From the NCBI GenBank assembly GCA_043777675.1, contig JAYWHR010000033.1:1-64000 (forward strand): DNA of 64,000 bases. The letters are read 5' to 3'. Within the stretch, counting starts at the first letter, position 1. Each line of letters begins with the position of its first letter. The translations under genes and the position numbers were made by a program. A model generated the notes under the pieces. That model did no database searches. It saw nothing but the letters and a program-made list of their open reading frames with translations, and had not been told where the DNA came from. Below are positions 27,261-35,381 of this stretch, piece after piece. The DNA comes from JANMDU01 sp043777675. Its GTDB lineage: Bacteria > Pseudomonadota > Gammaproteobacteria > Burkholderiales > Burkholderiaceae_C.

Positions 27261-28380
27261 ACAGCCATCCTTCTTTAGCAAACTCCCCTATAGCCGGCAG
27301 CAATGCTTCGCTGCCTGCTATTAATTCTGTAGCGGTAAGCTGCCGCTCATCGGCTAACTTGCGCAGCAGCTTAGCATCTGTGCCGGCGCATTTGAAGCTT
27401 TGGCCATTGATGAACATGTGGCGGGCGTCGTAGCTCATGCGCGTGGCGGCATGCAGCACCACTTTTGAATAGTTCTTAGGCAGACTGCCTTCTTCAAAAT
27501 AAACACCGGCTTTGGGATCGGTGAGGTATTCGCCGATCAATTGCTCAATGAGTGTTTTGTCCGCCAGCGCTTTGCTCACGGCCTCTGCCGCAAAAGCCGT
27601 GAGCGCAGCAGGCAGCAGGCCGGGCTGGGCGGTGGCTTCTTGGGATTTGTCTTCGTAGAGTTTGGCGAGCCTGGGATCATCTTCCATGCCATCGGCAATT
27701 TCCTCTGCGATACGGTGCAGCAGCTCTCGCGCCAACTCGCCAGCCTTTGGGGCGCGAAAGCCAATCGAATAGGTTTGGCAGCCGGCGTCCAGCGCCACGC
27801 CGTCATGCGCATAGCGCGGTGGCAAATAGAGCATGTCGCCGGGCTCTAGGATGAATTCTTGATCTGCTTTGAAATTCTGCAAAATCTTCAGAGGCGCATC
27901 TGCCACCAGCGCTAAGTCTTTCTGCTTGGATATTTGCCACCGCCTGCGGCCAGCGGCTTGCAGCAAAAACACGTCGTAAGAATCAAAATGCGGCCCCACG
28001 CCGCCGCCCTCGCTGGCCAAAGAGATCATCACATCATCCAGCCGCGCATCGGGCACGAAACGAAATTGCTGCAGCAGCGTGTGCACAGCTGGCGCATGCA
28101 CATCCATGCCTTGCACGAGCAGCGTCCAATCTTTTTTCTTGATCCCGGGCGGCTTTTCAATCGGCCCAGCCGTGAGCTTCCAGCCTTTGGCGGTGTGCTC
28201 TACCAAGCGAGATTCCACCTCATCATTGGCGGCAAAATCGAGCAGCGTTTTTTCATCCACCAAGAGCTTGAAATCCGGCACAGCAGCACGAATTAACAAG
28301 GGCTTCTTTTGCCAATATTGGTTCATAAACTGTTCTGGGCTGATGCCGCCCAGCAAGGCCAAGGGGAGTTTCACATTCAT
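27250..28380 (-). CDS. roxA: Ribosomal protein uL16 3-hydroxylase (JmjC-type oxygenase, RoxA/YcfD-like)
   Basis: About 376 aa, close to the usual length of YcfD. The JmjC double-stranded beta helix shows the Fe(II) triad, HFD in GPHFDSYDVFLLQ and the distal His in RYAHDGVAL. The typical start LALLGGISPEQFMNQYWQKK and GRRRWQIS are also present. The enzyme uses 2-oxoglutarate and oxygen to hydroxylate an arginine of ribosomal protein L16. The ATG at 28380 is taken as start; the frame runs on to 28452 but that part is not conserved-looking. A repeat copy encodes residues 350-364 near the C-terminus. Confidence 0.88.
   Translation of the reverse strand: MNVKLPLALLGGISPEQFMNQYWQKKPLLIRAAVPDFKLLVDEKTLLDFAANDEVESRLVEHTAKGWKLTAGPIEKPPGIKKKDWTLLVQGMDVHAPAVHTLLQQFRFVPDARLDDVMISLASEGGGVGPHFDSYDVFLLQAAGRRRWQISKQKDLALVADAPLKILQNFKADQEFILEPGDMLYLPPRYAHDGVALDAGCQTYSIGFRAPKAGELARELLHRIAEEIADGMEDDPRLAKLYEDKSQEATAQPGLLPAALTAFAAEAVSKALADKTLIEQLIGEYLTDPKAGVYFEEGSLPKNYSKVVLHAATRMSYDARHMFINGQSFKCAGTDAKLLRKLADERQLTATELIAGSEALLPAIGEFAKEGWLYGQ
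27291..27333 (-). repeat. Dispersed 43-bp repeat, copy 7 (inside roxA)
   Basis: In minus orientation GCTAC-N7-ATAGC, 19 nt, CCGGCTA. It is read in frame by roxA as ATELIAGSEALLPA, shortly before the C-terminus. Confidence 0.85.
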
Positions 28381-28435
28381 GGGACAATTCTGCCTGAAAG
28401 CCTTCCTTAAATCACGATACTCAATACGGAATGCC

Positions 28436-28560
28436 GGACGCAGAAGACGCAAAGGTTACGCAAAAGACGCAAAAAAGAGAAGAAAAGATAGTCAAAAAAC
28501 TCATTAGGCTTTGATATCTTTTGGTATTCCTTCTGCGTAACCTTTGCGTCTTCTGCGTCC
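28436..28560. repeat. 27-bp exact inverted repeat around a 71-bp spacer
   Basis: Arms at 28436-28462 and 28534-28560 are perfect reverse complements, built from GACGCAAAGG/GACGCAGAAG-type units. The left arm is followed by another partial unit (CAAAAGACGC). The element lies between the divergent roxA and slyD-like genes and could form a long hairpin. It may be a mobile palindromic element; its tandem-unit look is unlike the 43-bp family. Confidence 0.85.
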
Positions 28561-28599
28561 TGTATTTATCTTCGGTATTCTTCTATCTCCAAATAAACC

Positions 28600-29178
28600 A
28601 TGTCCGACGAAAACCAACTCCACCACGTTTCCCCGCAATGCGTTGTCGCTCTCACGTGGGTGATGAAGGATACGCTTGGCGAGGAACTCGACTTGCTCGA
28701 TGAGCCGACTGAATTTTTAGTCGGAGGCAATGATTTGCTGGCCAAGATTGAAGAAAACCTGATCGGTAAGGTGATTAACGAAATTGTGGAGTTCCAGCTT
28801 GAGCCGCAGGATGCCTTCGGCGATTACATCGAAAAGCTGGTCTACATCGCCCCGCGAGACAAATTTCCTGAGAAGTTAGAAGAAGGCATGCTCTTTGAAG
28901 GCCTGCCACCGGGCTGCGACCCCACAGCGCCGAAAGACATGTTCTTTCACGTCACGGATATTTACCCAGACCATGTGATCTTGGATGGCAACCATCCGCT
29001 GGCTGGCATCGCGCTGCGCCTTCGCATCAAGGTCGATGGCGCGCGAGAAGCCACGCTTGATGAAATCGGCAAAGGCTCTGCCGGCGTGGGATTCTTCAAG
29101 ATGGATACCAGCAACTCGTACAGCCGTGATGACGCCGACCATCATCATCACGGCCATGCACACAAACATTTGCATTGA
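28600..29178 (+). CDS. SlyD-like FKBP-type peptidyl-prolyl cis-trans isomerase
   Basis: 192 aa in the SlyD layout: a split FKBP domain (CVVALTWVMKDTLGEELD at the start, DGNHPLAGIALRLRIKV at the end) enclosing an insert-in-flap chaperone domain. A C-terminal His-rich tail (DDADHHHHGHAHKHLH) should bind nickel or zinc. SlyD proteins speed proline isomerisation, act as chaperones and handle metal for metallocentres. The start ATG at 28600 lacks a strong ribosome binding site. Confidence 0.87.
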   Translation: MSDENQLHHVSPQCVVALTWVMKDTLGEELDLLDEPTEFLVGGNDLLAKIEENLIGKVINEIVEFQLEPQDAFGDYIEKLVYIAPRDKFPEKLEEGMLFEGLPPGCDPTAPKDMFFHVTDIYPDHVILDGNHPLAGIALRLRIKVDGAREATLDEIGKGSAGVGFFKMDTSNSYSRDDADHHHHGHAHKHLH

Positions 29179-29200
29179 AATTTAAAGCCTTTTGACCATA

Positions 29201-29243
29201 TAGCCGGCATAGAACGTGCTTAGAGCGCTATCAAATTATGAGT
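29201..29243 (-). repeat. Dispersed 43-bp repeat, copy 8 (intergenic)
   Basis: Minus orientation: a palindromic half ending GATAGC, 19 nt, CCGGCTA. It fills most of the gap between the slyD-like gene and the ABC exporter gene and ends 7 bp before the exporter start codon. Confidence 0.85.
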
Positions 29244-29250
29244 AAACCCT

Positions 29251-31068
29251 ATGCCAGATAAAGCGCAAGCTGTAGGCTCACCACAGTCTCTCAGCGGTTT
29301 GATCCCGTTTCTCAAGCCCTATCTTGGCCGCATTGGCGCGGCTTTGCTCTTCCTCGTCCTCGCAGCAGTGGCTACGCTGGCCTTTCCGATTGCTTTGAAA
29401 GAATTGATCGATGGTGGCTTACAAGCTGGTGGCTCTGCAGCAGACAAAGGCGCGCAGCTGCTCGCGCTACGTGGGCATTTCTTCGATTTGTTTTTAGTGG
29501 CCGTGGCGCTGGGTTGCTTTAGTGCAGCGCGATTTTTTACGGTGAGCTGGTTGGGCGAGCGCATCACGGCCGATTTGCGCAATGCGGTCTATAGCAAGGT
29601 GCTGCGCCAATCGCCTGAATTTTTTGAAACAACGCAAACTGGCGAAGTCCTCTCTCGCCTGACAGCAGACACCACGCTGGTGCAAACCGTGGTGGGCTCA
29701 TCGCTCTCGATGGGGCTGCGCAATGCAGTGATGGGTATCGGGGCATTGGCCGTGTTGGTTTGGACGAATCCGAAGGTGATGATCACCGTGCTGGGCATTT
29801 TGATTTTGATCGTGCTGCCTGTGCTGCTAGTGGGCAGGCGCGTGCGCAAGCTCTCCCGCGCCAGCCAAGATCGCGTGGCCGATTCGAGTGCGATTGCCGC
29901 TGAGGTGCTGAACGCGATTCCTGTGGTGCAGAGCTACACCGCGGAAGTGCGCGAATCGACTCGCTTCAACACATCCACAGACAATGCGTTCCGCGTGGCA
30001 ATTCGTCGCTCCACGATGCGCGCAGCGATGGTGGCTTTCATCATCATCGCTACCTCCGCCGCCCTGCTCTGGGGTTTGTTTCAAGGCACGCAAGCCGTGG
30101 TGGCTGGCTCCATCACTGCGGGGCACTTGGGGCAAACCGTCGTGTATGTGATCATCCTAGCCAGCGCGTTTGCCGTGCTCGGCGAGGTGTATGGCGATCT
30201 GCTGCGCGCAGCGGGTGCCACTGAGCGCCTGATGGAGCTGCTGCATGCGCCTGAGCGCATTGTTTCTAAGCTGAATAGGCCCGTAAATATCGATATAGCC
30301 GGCATAGAACCTGCCCAACCAGCTATTGAATTCATAGCAACCACCTTTCATTATCCTTCCCGCCCCGCCACGGCTTCAATGCAAAATTTCAGCCTCAAGG
30401 TGCTGCGCGGTGAAACGCTAGCTCTCGTAGGCGAGAGCGGCGCAGGCAAGACGACTGTGTTTCAACTTTTGCAGCGCTTCTATGAGCCACAAACAGGCAG
30501 CATCCAACTCTTTGGCACGCCTATTGATGATCTATCGTTGCAGGCGCTGCGCGATGCAATCGCCGTGGTGCCCCAAGATGCCGTGATTTTCTCAAGCAGC
30601 GCGTTAGAAAACATCCGCTATGGCCGGCCTAGTGCAAGCGATGAAGAAGTCAAGCGCGCCGCCACGGATGCCTTCGCTGATGACTTCATCAGCCAACTGC
30701 CTGAGGGCTATGGCACCTTCCTAGGCGAGCGGGGTGTGCGCCTCTCCGGCGGCCAAAAGCAGCGCATTTCCATCGCCCGGGCCATACTCAAAAACGCCCC
30801 CATCCTCCTGCTGGATGAAGCCACCAGCGCGCTCGACGCGCAAAGCGAGCAAATGGTGCAAGCCGCCCTAGAGCGCGCCATGCAAGGCCGCACCACATTA
30901 GTCATCGCGCATCGCTTGGCCACGATCCAAAAAGCAGACCGCATCATCGTCCTGCAAAAAGGCCAAATGGTAGAAAGCGGCACGCATGAAGCACTGGTTG
31001 CGCAAGGCGGCGTGTATGCGAGGTTGGCGGCGTTGCAGTTTCGCTCAAGCGCTTCAACGGCTGATTAA
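29251..31068 (+). CDS. ABC exporter (MsbA/ABCB-like half transporter)
   Basis: 605 aa with a permease domain of about six helices (~25-325) fused to an ATPase. Walker A is GESGAGKTT, the signature is LSGGQKQRISIARAIL and Walker B is ILLLDEATSALDAQ, with the H-loop at VIAHRLAT. It is of the lipid/drug/peptide exporter type, and the substrate is not predictable. The junction between permease and ATPase (residues 349-363) is encoded by a dispersed-repeat copy, yet the first ATPase strand (AIEF...) is preserved. Confidence 0.9.
   Translation: MPDKAQAVGSPQSLSGLIPFLKPYLGRIGAALLFLVLAAVATLAFPIALKELIDGGLQAGGSAADKGAQLLALRGHFFDLFLVAVALGCFSAARFFTVSWLGERITADLRNAVYSKVLRQSPEFFETTQTGEVLSRLTADTTLVQTVVGSSLSMGLRNAVMGIGALAVLVWTNPKVMITVLGILILIVLPVLLVGRRVRKLSRASQDRVADSSAIAAEVLNAIPVVQSYTAEVRESTRFNTSTDNAFRVAIRRSTMRAAMVAFIIIATSAALLWGLFQGTQAVVAGSITAGHLGQTVVYVIILASAFAVLGEVYGDLLRAAGATERLMELLHAPERIVSKLNRPVNIDIAGIEPAQPAIEFIATTFHYPSRPATASMQNFSLKVLRGETLALVGESGAGKTTVFQLLQRFYEPQTGSIQLFGTPIDDLSLQALRDAIAVVPQDAVIFSSSALENIRYGRPSASDEEVKRAATDAFADDFISQLPEGYGTFLGERGVRLSGGQKQRISIARAILKNAPILLLDEATSALDAQSEQMVQAALERAMQGRTTLVIAHRLATIQKADRIIVLQKGQMVESGTHEALVAQGGVYARLAALQFRSSASTAD
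30296..30338 (-). repeat. Dispersed 43-bp repeat, copy 9 (inside the ABC exporter gene)
   Basis: Minus orientation GCTAT-N7-ATAGC, 19 nt, CCGGCTA. It is read antisense and in frame as AGIEPAQPAIEFIA at the permease-ATPase junction. Confidence 0.85.
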
Positions 31069-31121
31069 CTGCTTGGCGCGTTGTCAAACTCACTGCTTGC
31101 GCCACCAACTCTCAAAGAAAT

Positions 31122-31520
31122 TCAGACAAGCAATTTCGCGCCATCAATTTTTGAAGCGGCGCGATCAAACGTCCACAGTGGGCTTTCGCCAGCGATATGC
31201 GCCAGCGCGGTGTGCATGCAATCCGAAAAATCCGCGCTGCCTTTTTTGTAAAGCGCCAAGCCTATTTCAAAGGCGGATTCCGATTCAAACGAAAGCTCTG
31301 AAGTCGCAAGCAGGCTCGATAAAGTATGCGTCACCTCTTCTTTACTGAATTTAAAGTTGGAGCGCAGCACCCACTCCAACTCCAGAGCCACCGTGATCGG
31401 CACGAAAAGAGTTTCCCCAGCAGCAAGGGCGGCGCGTATGAGCTTTTGAACAGAGATAAGTTGCTTCGCATCACCGCGCACCAAAAAGCGCACGAGAATA
31501 TTGGTATCAAGCGCAGCCAT
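31122..31520 (-). CDS. VapC-like PIN-domain toxin
   Basis: About 132 aa with the PIN ribonuclease fold. The acidic residues are D in AALDTNILVRFL, E in ALELEWVL, and DFSDCMHTALA and WTFDRAAS further on. These RNases cleave specific RNAs when freed from the antitoxin. The start is taken as the ATG at 31520, 11 bp after the antitoxin stop. A TTG at 31541 would extend it across the antitoxin end. Partner: the AbrB-type protein at 31532-31753. Confidence 0.85.
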   Translation of the reverse strand: MAALDTNILVRFLVRGDAKQLISVQKLIRAALAAGETLFVPITVALELEWVLRSNFKFSKEEVTHTLSSLLATSELSFESESAFEIGLALYKKGSADFSDCMHTALAHIAGESPLWTFDRAASKIDGAKLLV

Positions 31521-31531
31521 GAGCCAAGCAG

Positions 31532-31753
31532 TCAGCGCCAAGCATTCATCGATGCAATGCTAATTTTCTTGCCCTTAGGTGCCTTTAGCATCCCGGCAAG
31601 ATCAAGAATAGATTTGTTCTTAGCCCGCACAATAATCGTGCCATCAGGCATCAAATTCCAAAGCAGTTTCGCACCCGCAGTCACGTGAAGCGCATCCCGA
31701 ATAGGCTGCGGCACAGTGGTTTGACCTTTGATGGTGAGGGTGGATTCAGACAT
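31532..31753 (-). CDS. AbrB/MazE-type antitoxin (SpoVT-AbrB swapped-hairpin)
   Basis: 73 aa with the AbrB-like DNA-binding start (STLTIKGQTTVPQPIRDALHVTAGAKLLW) and a short C-terminal tail (LKAPKGKKISIASMNAW) that would wrap the PIN toxin. It lies directly upstream of the toxin gene on the same strand, so it should be made first and repress its own operon. Confidence 0.82.
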   Translation of the reverse strand: MSESTLTIKGQTTVPQPIRDALHVTAGAKLLWNLMPDGTIIVRAKNKSILDLAGMLKAPKGKKISIASMNAWR

Positions 31754-31830
31754 GTCAATTCCTTACTATTTTTCGATTGTAATGAATCGACGAACTGAAT
31801 GCAAGGCAAAGGATATCCAACCAGCTCATC

Positions 31831-32049
31831 GAACAGCGGCCAGCGGCCAGCGGCAGGGCTTGGCGCAAGTAGTGAGCCCCGAGCTGGAAGCGCGGAGCTT
31901 TCACAGGCAACGCGCATCGCGCTTTAGCAAAAACGTGTTTGAGCGAAGCGAGTTGTTTTTGCGGCCTTTGAAAGCGAGCACTGCACATGCTTCCCGCGTG
32001 AAGCGGGTCGGGGCGGGCTTGCGCTAAGCCCTGTCGCTGGCCGCTGTTC
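31831..32049. repeat. 219-bp nested-palindrome (MITE-like) element
   Basis: Outer inverted ends are 31831-31869 and 32018-32049; the left end differs by a 7-bp internal duplication (GGCCAGC). Inside lie further inverted pairs: 31897-31908 with 31964-31975 (11 of 12 match) and 31927-31934 with 31955-31962 (GCAAAAAC/GTTTTTGC). The centre holds GAGCGAAGCGAG. The whole can fold as one long hairpin and encodes no convincing protein. It sits between the antitoxin gene and the broken end of a Bug gene. A single copy of its right end occurs at 33293-33325. Confidence 0.75.
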
Positions 32050-32075
32050 CGCTAACACTGTTAGCGATTCACACG

Positions 32076-33072
32076 TTAATCCAGCTTAATCCCCAAATCC
32101 ACAGCCAACTTAATCCACACCGGCACATCCCGCTCCCAATCCGCGCGCGTCTCTTTCAAATTCTTCGGCTTATTCGGAATCGCAAAAGTCTCGCGCAGTT
32201 GCGCGGCGCGTGGCGTGTTGCGCGCCATCAACCAGCACTTGTGAGAGCGCTTGCAACACGGCCTCGGGCGTGCCGCCGGGTGCCATCACAGGCAAAGCGC
32301 CTTCCAAGGTAACTAAGCGGCCTGCAATGCCCTGCTCTGTCAGCGTCGGCACATCGGGTAGCTTGGGTGAGCGATACGAGCCCGTCACGCCAATCGCTTT
32401 CACGCCGCGCGTCTGCACGGTGGCAAAGGATTGGTAGCTGCCAATGGCCACTTGCAATTGCCCGCCCGCCAAATCCACCCACATCGGCGCTTCGCCTCGG
32501 TAATTGATCGTTTGAATCTTCGTGCCTTCGTTGCGATTGGTTTGATCGGCCACCATCTGCGGATACGCGCCCGGCGCATAGCTGCCCATGTTGACTGGGT
32601 TTTGCTTGGCATATTGAATCAGCTCACGGAAAGTGTTCACCCCCAGCTTCTCTGGCACGGCCACAATCAGCGGGCCCGATGGGTAAGTGGCAATCGGCGT
32701 GAGATCTTTATCGAGGTTGTAAGGCAGCTTGCTGTAGAGCACGCGGTTTTGCCAAACGGTGCCCGAGGTCGTCATCAGCAAGGTGTAGCCATCAGCCGGC
32801 GATTTGGCCACTGCATCAATCGCAATAATCGCTCCGGCGCCGGGCTTGTTGTCCACAATCGCTTGGATGCCAAATTTCGCAGTGAGCTGCTCAGCGAAAA
32901 GCCGCGCATAAGCATCCGTGAGCCCGCCGGGCGGGAAGGCAACGATGATGCGGATCGGCTTGGCTGGCCATTTGGGCTGCTGCGCGATGGCGCTGGGCAA
33001 TGCGAGCGAAGCAGCGGCCAAGCCACCTGCAGTGAGTAATTTGCGACGTGGGAAAAGTGGGAGTTGAGTCAT
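32076..33072 (-). pseudogene. Bug-family solute receptor, frameshifted near its 3' end
   Basis: The first ~285 codons give a normal Bug protein: signal peptide ending at SAIAQ, then IRIIVAFPPGGLTDAY, DNKPGAGA, SPADGYTLL and NYRGEAPMWVD. At about 32215-32225 the frame is lost, and the open frame ends at 32170 with a non-family tail (TARDFCDSE). A neighbouring frame continues the expected C-terminus (QLRETFAIPNKPKNL ... VWIKLAVDLGIKLD) to a stop at 32076. A one-base indel near CGCAACACG explains this. It is either a recent mutation or a sequencing error. The nested-palindrome element lies just downstream. Confidence 0.8.
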
Positions 33073-33286
33073 GCTGCGGCCTCATGAAATCTTAAAGAGT
33101 TCACGATACAAGATTCGCTCGCAAATACTCCCCCGGCAAACCCTGACGCGGTAACTTGAGCGACGTATTCACTCTACAAATCTGCAAACTTTCATCCACT
33201 CAATAGCAAACAGTTGCTTCAAAATAGATAGCAAACTACTAAGCCCTGATCCGTGCAAGATACTCAAAAAGCGTTAAAAATCGTTG

Positions 33287-33325
33287 GCAACAGGGCTTGC
33301 GCTAAGCCCTGTTGCTGGCCGCTGT
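33287..33325. repeat. Hairpin plus solo end of the nested-palindrome element
   Basis: Perfect 12-bp stem GCAACAGGGCTT/AAGCCCTGTTGC with a 5-nt loop. 33293-33325 matches 32015-32047, the right end of the 219-bp element, at 32 of 33 bases. It lies 24 bp after the leuA stop but lacks a T run. Confidence 0.75.
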
Positions 33326-33348
33326 CTACCCAAGCAGCTGAGCGAAAC

Positions 33349-34905
33349 TCACCCCTGCGCAGCCACCCGCTCAGCCTTGCTCTGCAACTTATTCAGCGCA
33401 GAAAGATAAGCCTTGGCAGAGGCGACGACGATATCTGGGTCTGCGCCGACGCCGTTGACGATGCGGCCGCTGTTTTGCAGCCGCACCGTCACTTCGCCCT
33501 GTGACTCGGTCGATCCGCTTATGGCGTTGACCGAATACAGCACCATCTCAGCGCCGCTTTTGACGTGCGCCTCAATAGCCTTGAGCGAGGCATCCACCGG
33601 CCCATTGCCGCTAGACTCTCCGCGAATCTCTTTGCCGCCCACCGTGATGACGATGGATGCATACGGCTTCTCACCGGTTTCACTGCGTTGGGAGAGCGAG
33701 ATAAAACCGAAATGCTCTTTCTCTGCCGTGACGGCTTCATCGCTCACGAGCGCGAGGATGTCTTCATCAAAAATCTCAGATTTTTTATCGGCCAATTCTT
33801 TGAAGGCCATGAAGGCGGTATTCATTTCACCTTCAGATTCCAAGATCACGCCCAAATCTTGCAAGCGCTGCTTGAAAGCATTGCGGCCAGAGAGCTTGCC
33901 CAAGACGATTTTGTTGGCGCTCCAGCCTACATCTTCTGCACGCATGATTTCGTAGGTGTCGCGCGCTTTCAATACACCGTCTTGGTGAATGCCGCTGGCA
34001 TGCGCAAAGGCATTTGCGCCCACCACGGCTTTATTCGGCTGGACGACGAAGCCCGTGGTTTGGCTGACCATTTTGCTGGCGGAGAGGATTTGCACCGTGT
34101 CGATACCCATGGTGAGGTTGAAATAATCTTTGCGCGTTTTCACGGCCATGACTACTTCTTCCAAGCTGCAATTGCCTGCGCGCTCGCCTAAGCCGTTGAT
34201 CGTGCATTCCACCTGGCGCGCACCGCCGATTTTTACGCCCGCCAAGCTGTTGGCCACCGCCATGCCCAGATCATTGTGGCAATGCACACTCCAAATGGCT
34301 TTGTCTGAATTGGGCACACGCTCACGCAATGTTTTGATGAAGTTGCCGTAGAGCTCGGGGATTGCGTAGCCCACGGTATCGGGAATGTTTAGCGTGGTCG
34401 CGCCTTCTTTGATCACGGCTTCCAACACGCGGCAGAGAAAATCCATATCGCTGCGGTAGCCGTCTTCGGGGGAAAATTCAATGTCTTCGCACAGGTTGCG
34501 CGCAAAGCGCACGGATTGCTTGGCTTGCTCAAACACTTGATCCGGCGTCATGCGCAGCTTTTTTTCCATGTGCAAAGGGCTGGTGGCGATAAAGGTGTGG
34601 ATGCGGGCACGGTTTGCGCCTTTGAGCGCCGCAGCAGCTTGGGAAATATCGCGGTCATTCGCTCTAGCCAGTGAGCAGACGGTGGAATCTTTGATCGCTT
34701 CACCAATTGCTTTGACGCATTCAAAATCACCATTGGAGCTGGCTGCAAAGCCCGCCTCAATCACGTCCACCTTCAACCGCTCCAATTGGCGGGCAATGCG
34801 CAACTTCTCATCTTTCGTCATCGAAGCACCGGGAGATTGCTCGCCATCACGCAGCGTGGTGTCAAAAATGATCAATTTTTCTGGCGAGGTGTCGACTGTG
34901 CTCAT
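33349..34905 (-). CDS. leuA: 2-isopropylmalate synthase
   Basis: 518 aa, the usual length for LeuA type 1. The TIM-barrel catalytic domain opens with IIFDTTLRDGEQSPGASM and holds the metal ligands HCHNDLGMA and NGLGERAGN. A linker and the C-terminal regulatory domain that binds leucine follow. The enzyme condenses acetyl-CoA with 2-oxoisovalerate, the first step specific to leucine. It is controlled by allosteric feedback and, from the upstream sequence, by a transcription attenuator with a leucine-rich leader peptide. Confidence 0.97.
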   Translation of the reverse strand: MSTVDTSPEKLIIFDTTLRDGEQSPGASMTKDEKLRIARQLERLKVDVIEAGFAASSNGDFECVKAIGEAIKDSTVCSLARANDRDISQAAAALKGANRARIHTFIATSPLHMEKKLRMTPDQVFEQAKQSVRFARNLCEDIEFSPEDGYRSDMDFLCRVLEAVIKEGATTLNIPDTVGYAIPELYGNFIKTLRERVPNSDKAIWSVHCHNDLGMAVANSLAGVKIGGARQVECTINGLGERAGNCSLEEVVMAVKTRKDYFNLTMGIDTVQILSASKMVSQTTGFVVQPNKAVVGANAFAHASGIHQDGVLKARDTYEIMRAEDVGWSANKIVLGKLSGRNAFKQRLQDLGVILESEGEMNTAFMAFKELADKKSEIFDEDILALVSDEAVTAEKEHFGFISLSQRSETGEKPYASIVITVGGKEIRGESSGNGPVDASLKAIEAHVKSGAEMVLYSVNAISGSTESQGEVTVRLQNSGRIVNGVGADPDIVVASAKAYLSALNKLQSKAERVAAQG

Positions 34906-34941
34906 GGTGTGCTCCGAAAAGAGAATAAAAACGAAGGAGGA

Positions 34942-34980
34942 AAAAACAAAAAAGCCCGTTGGGTTGAATCAACGGGCTTT
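34942..34980 (-). terminator. Attenuator terminator upstream of leuA
   Basis: On the minus strand AAAGCCCGTT, a loop, then AACGGGCTTT followed by a T-rich run, placed 36 bp before the leuA ATG and after the leader peptide. An alternative pairing of GGGC and GAGTTGG in the leader 3' end with CCAAACTC and GCCC would block this hairpin, giving an antiterminator. Confidence 0.85.
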
Positions 34981-35006
34981 AAGAGTTTGGGGTGTCTGCT
35001 CGCGCG

Positions 35007-35063
35007 TTACCAACTCCGCCCGGGGGGCAGTAGAAGAATAAGGGCAAGCGAAATTCGGTTCAT
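35007..35063 (-). CDS. leuL: Leucine-rich leader peptide of the leuA attenuator
   Basis: An 18-codon reading frame, MNRISLALILLLPPGRSW, with five Leu codons (CTT, CTT, CTT, CTA, CTG) and stop TAA just before the attenuator hairpins. With charged tRNA-Leu abundant, ribosomes reach the stop and cover the antiterminator strand, so transcription ends. With leucine scarce they stall at the Leu codons and leuA is read. There is no Shine-Dalgarno sequence. The predicted start point coincides with the ATG, suggesting leaderless translation. Confidence 0.8.
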   Translation of the reverse strand: MNRISLALILLLPPGRSW

Positions 35064-35069
35064 GAGAAG

Positions 35070-35097
35070 ACTATAGCACATAAGTTTTGATGCGCAA
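35070..35097 (-). promoter_or_regulatory. Predicted promoter of leuL-leuA
   Basis: Extended -10 TGCTATAGT (hexamer at 35070-35075) and -35 TTGCGC (35092-35097) with a 16-bp spacer. Six bases separate the -10 from the leuL ATG, so +1 would be the A of the start codon. Confidence 0.55.
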
Positions 35098-35142
35098 ATA
35101 CCGGCTCTAACGATCGTTTGAGGACGAAATATGTGATGAAAA

Positions 35143-35358
35143 TCAGTGGCGCGTTGCGCTTTGATCACTCAAATCAGACAATTCGCTCGGATCGAGATCT
35201 TCCAACTTGCCTGCTACGCGAAAGTCTTCGCTTGCCCAAGCACCAAAGTCTACCTGCTTACAACGCTGGCAGCAAAATGGGCGCCATTCATTGCTTGGAG
35301 CAAACAAGCTTTCTCCACCGCATGCTGGGCATTTCACGACAGGAGGTTTTTTTTGCAT
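35143..35358 (-). CDS. yacG: YacG, zinc-binding DNA gyrase inhibitor
   Basis: 71 aa with four cysteines as CPAC and CCQRC and the family sequence FRPFC-like (EWRPFCCQRCKQVDFGAWASEDFRV). YacG binds zinc and inhibits gyrase by contacting GyrB. It is the last gene of the pilB-pilC-pilD-coaE-zapD-yacG block, a widely conserved order, and ends just upstream of the leuA promoter. Confidence 0.9.
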   Translation of the reverse strand: MQKKPPVVKCPACGGESLFAPSNEWRPFCCQRCKQVDFGAWASEDFRVAGKLEDLDPSELSDLSDQSATRH

Positions 35359-35381
35359 GACTTACCTATCCATTGCCCGAA

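Noticed and set aside
33208..33250. A possible fourteenth copy of the dispersed repeat
   Set aside because: It has a similar AT-rich half site (TAGATAGCA) but lacks CCGGCTA at the 19-nt distance.
33287..33315. Hairpin after leuA as its terminator
   Set aside because: The stem is good, but there is no T run on the minus strand and the same sequence recurs at the end of the nested-palindrome element, so it is a repeat.
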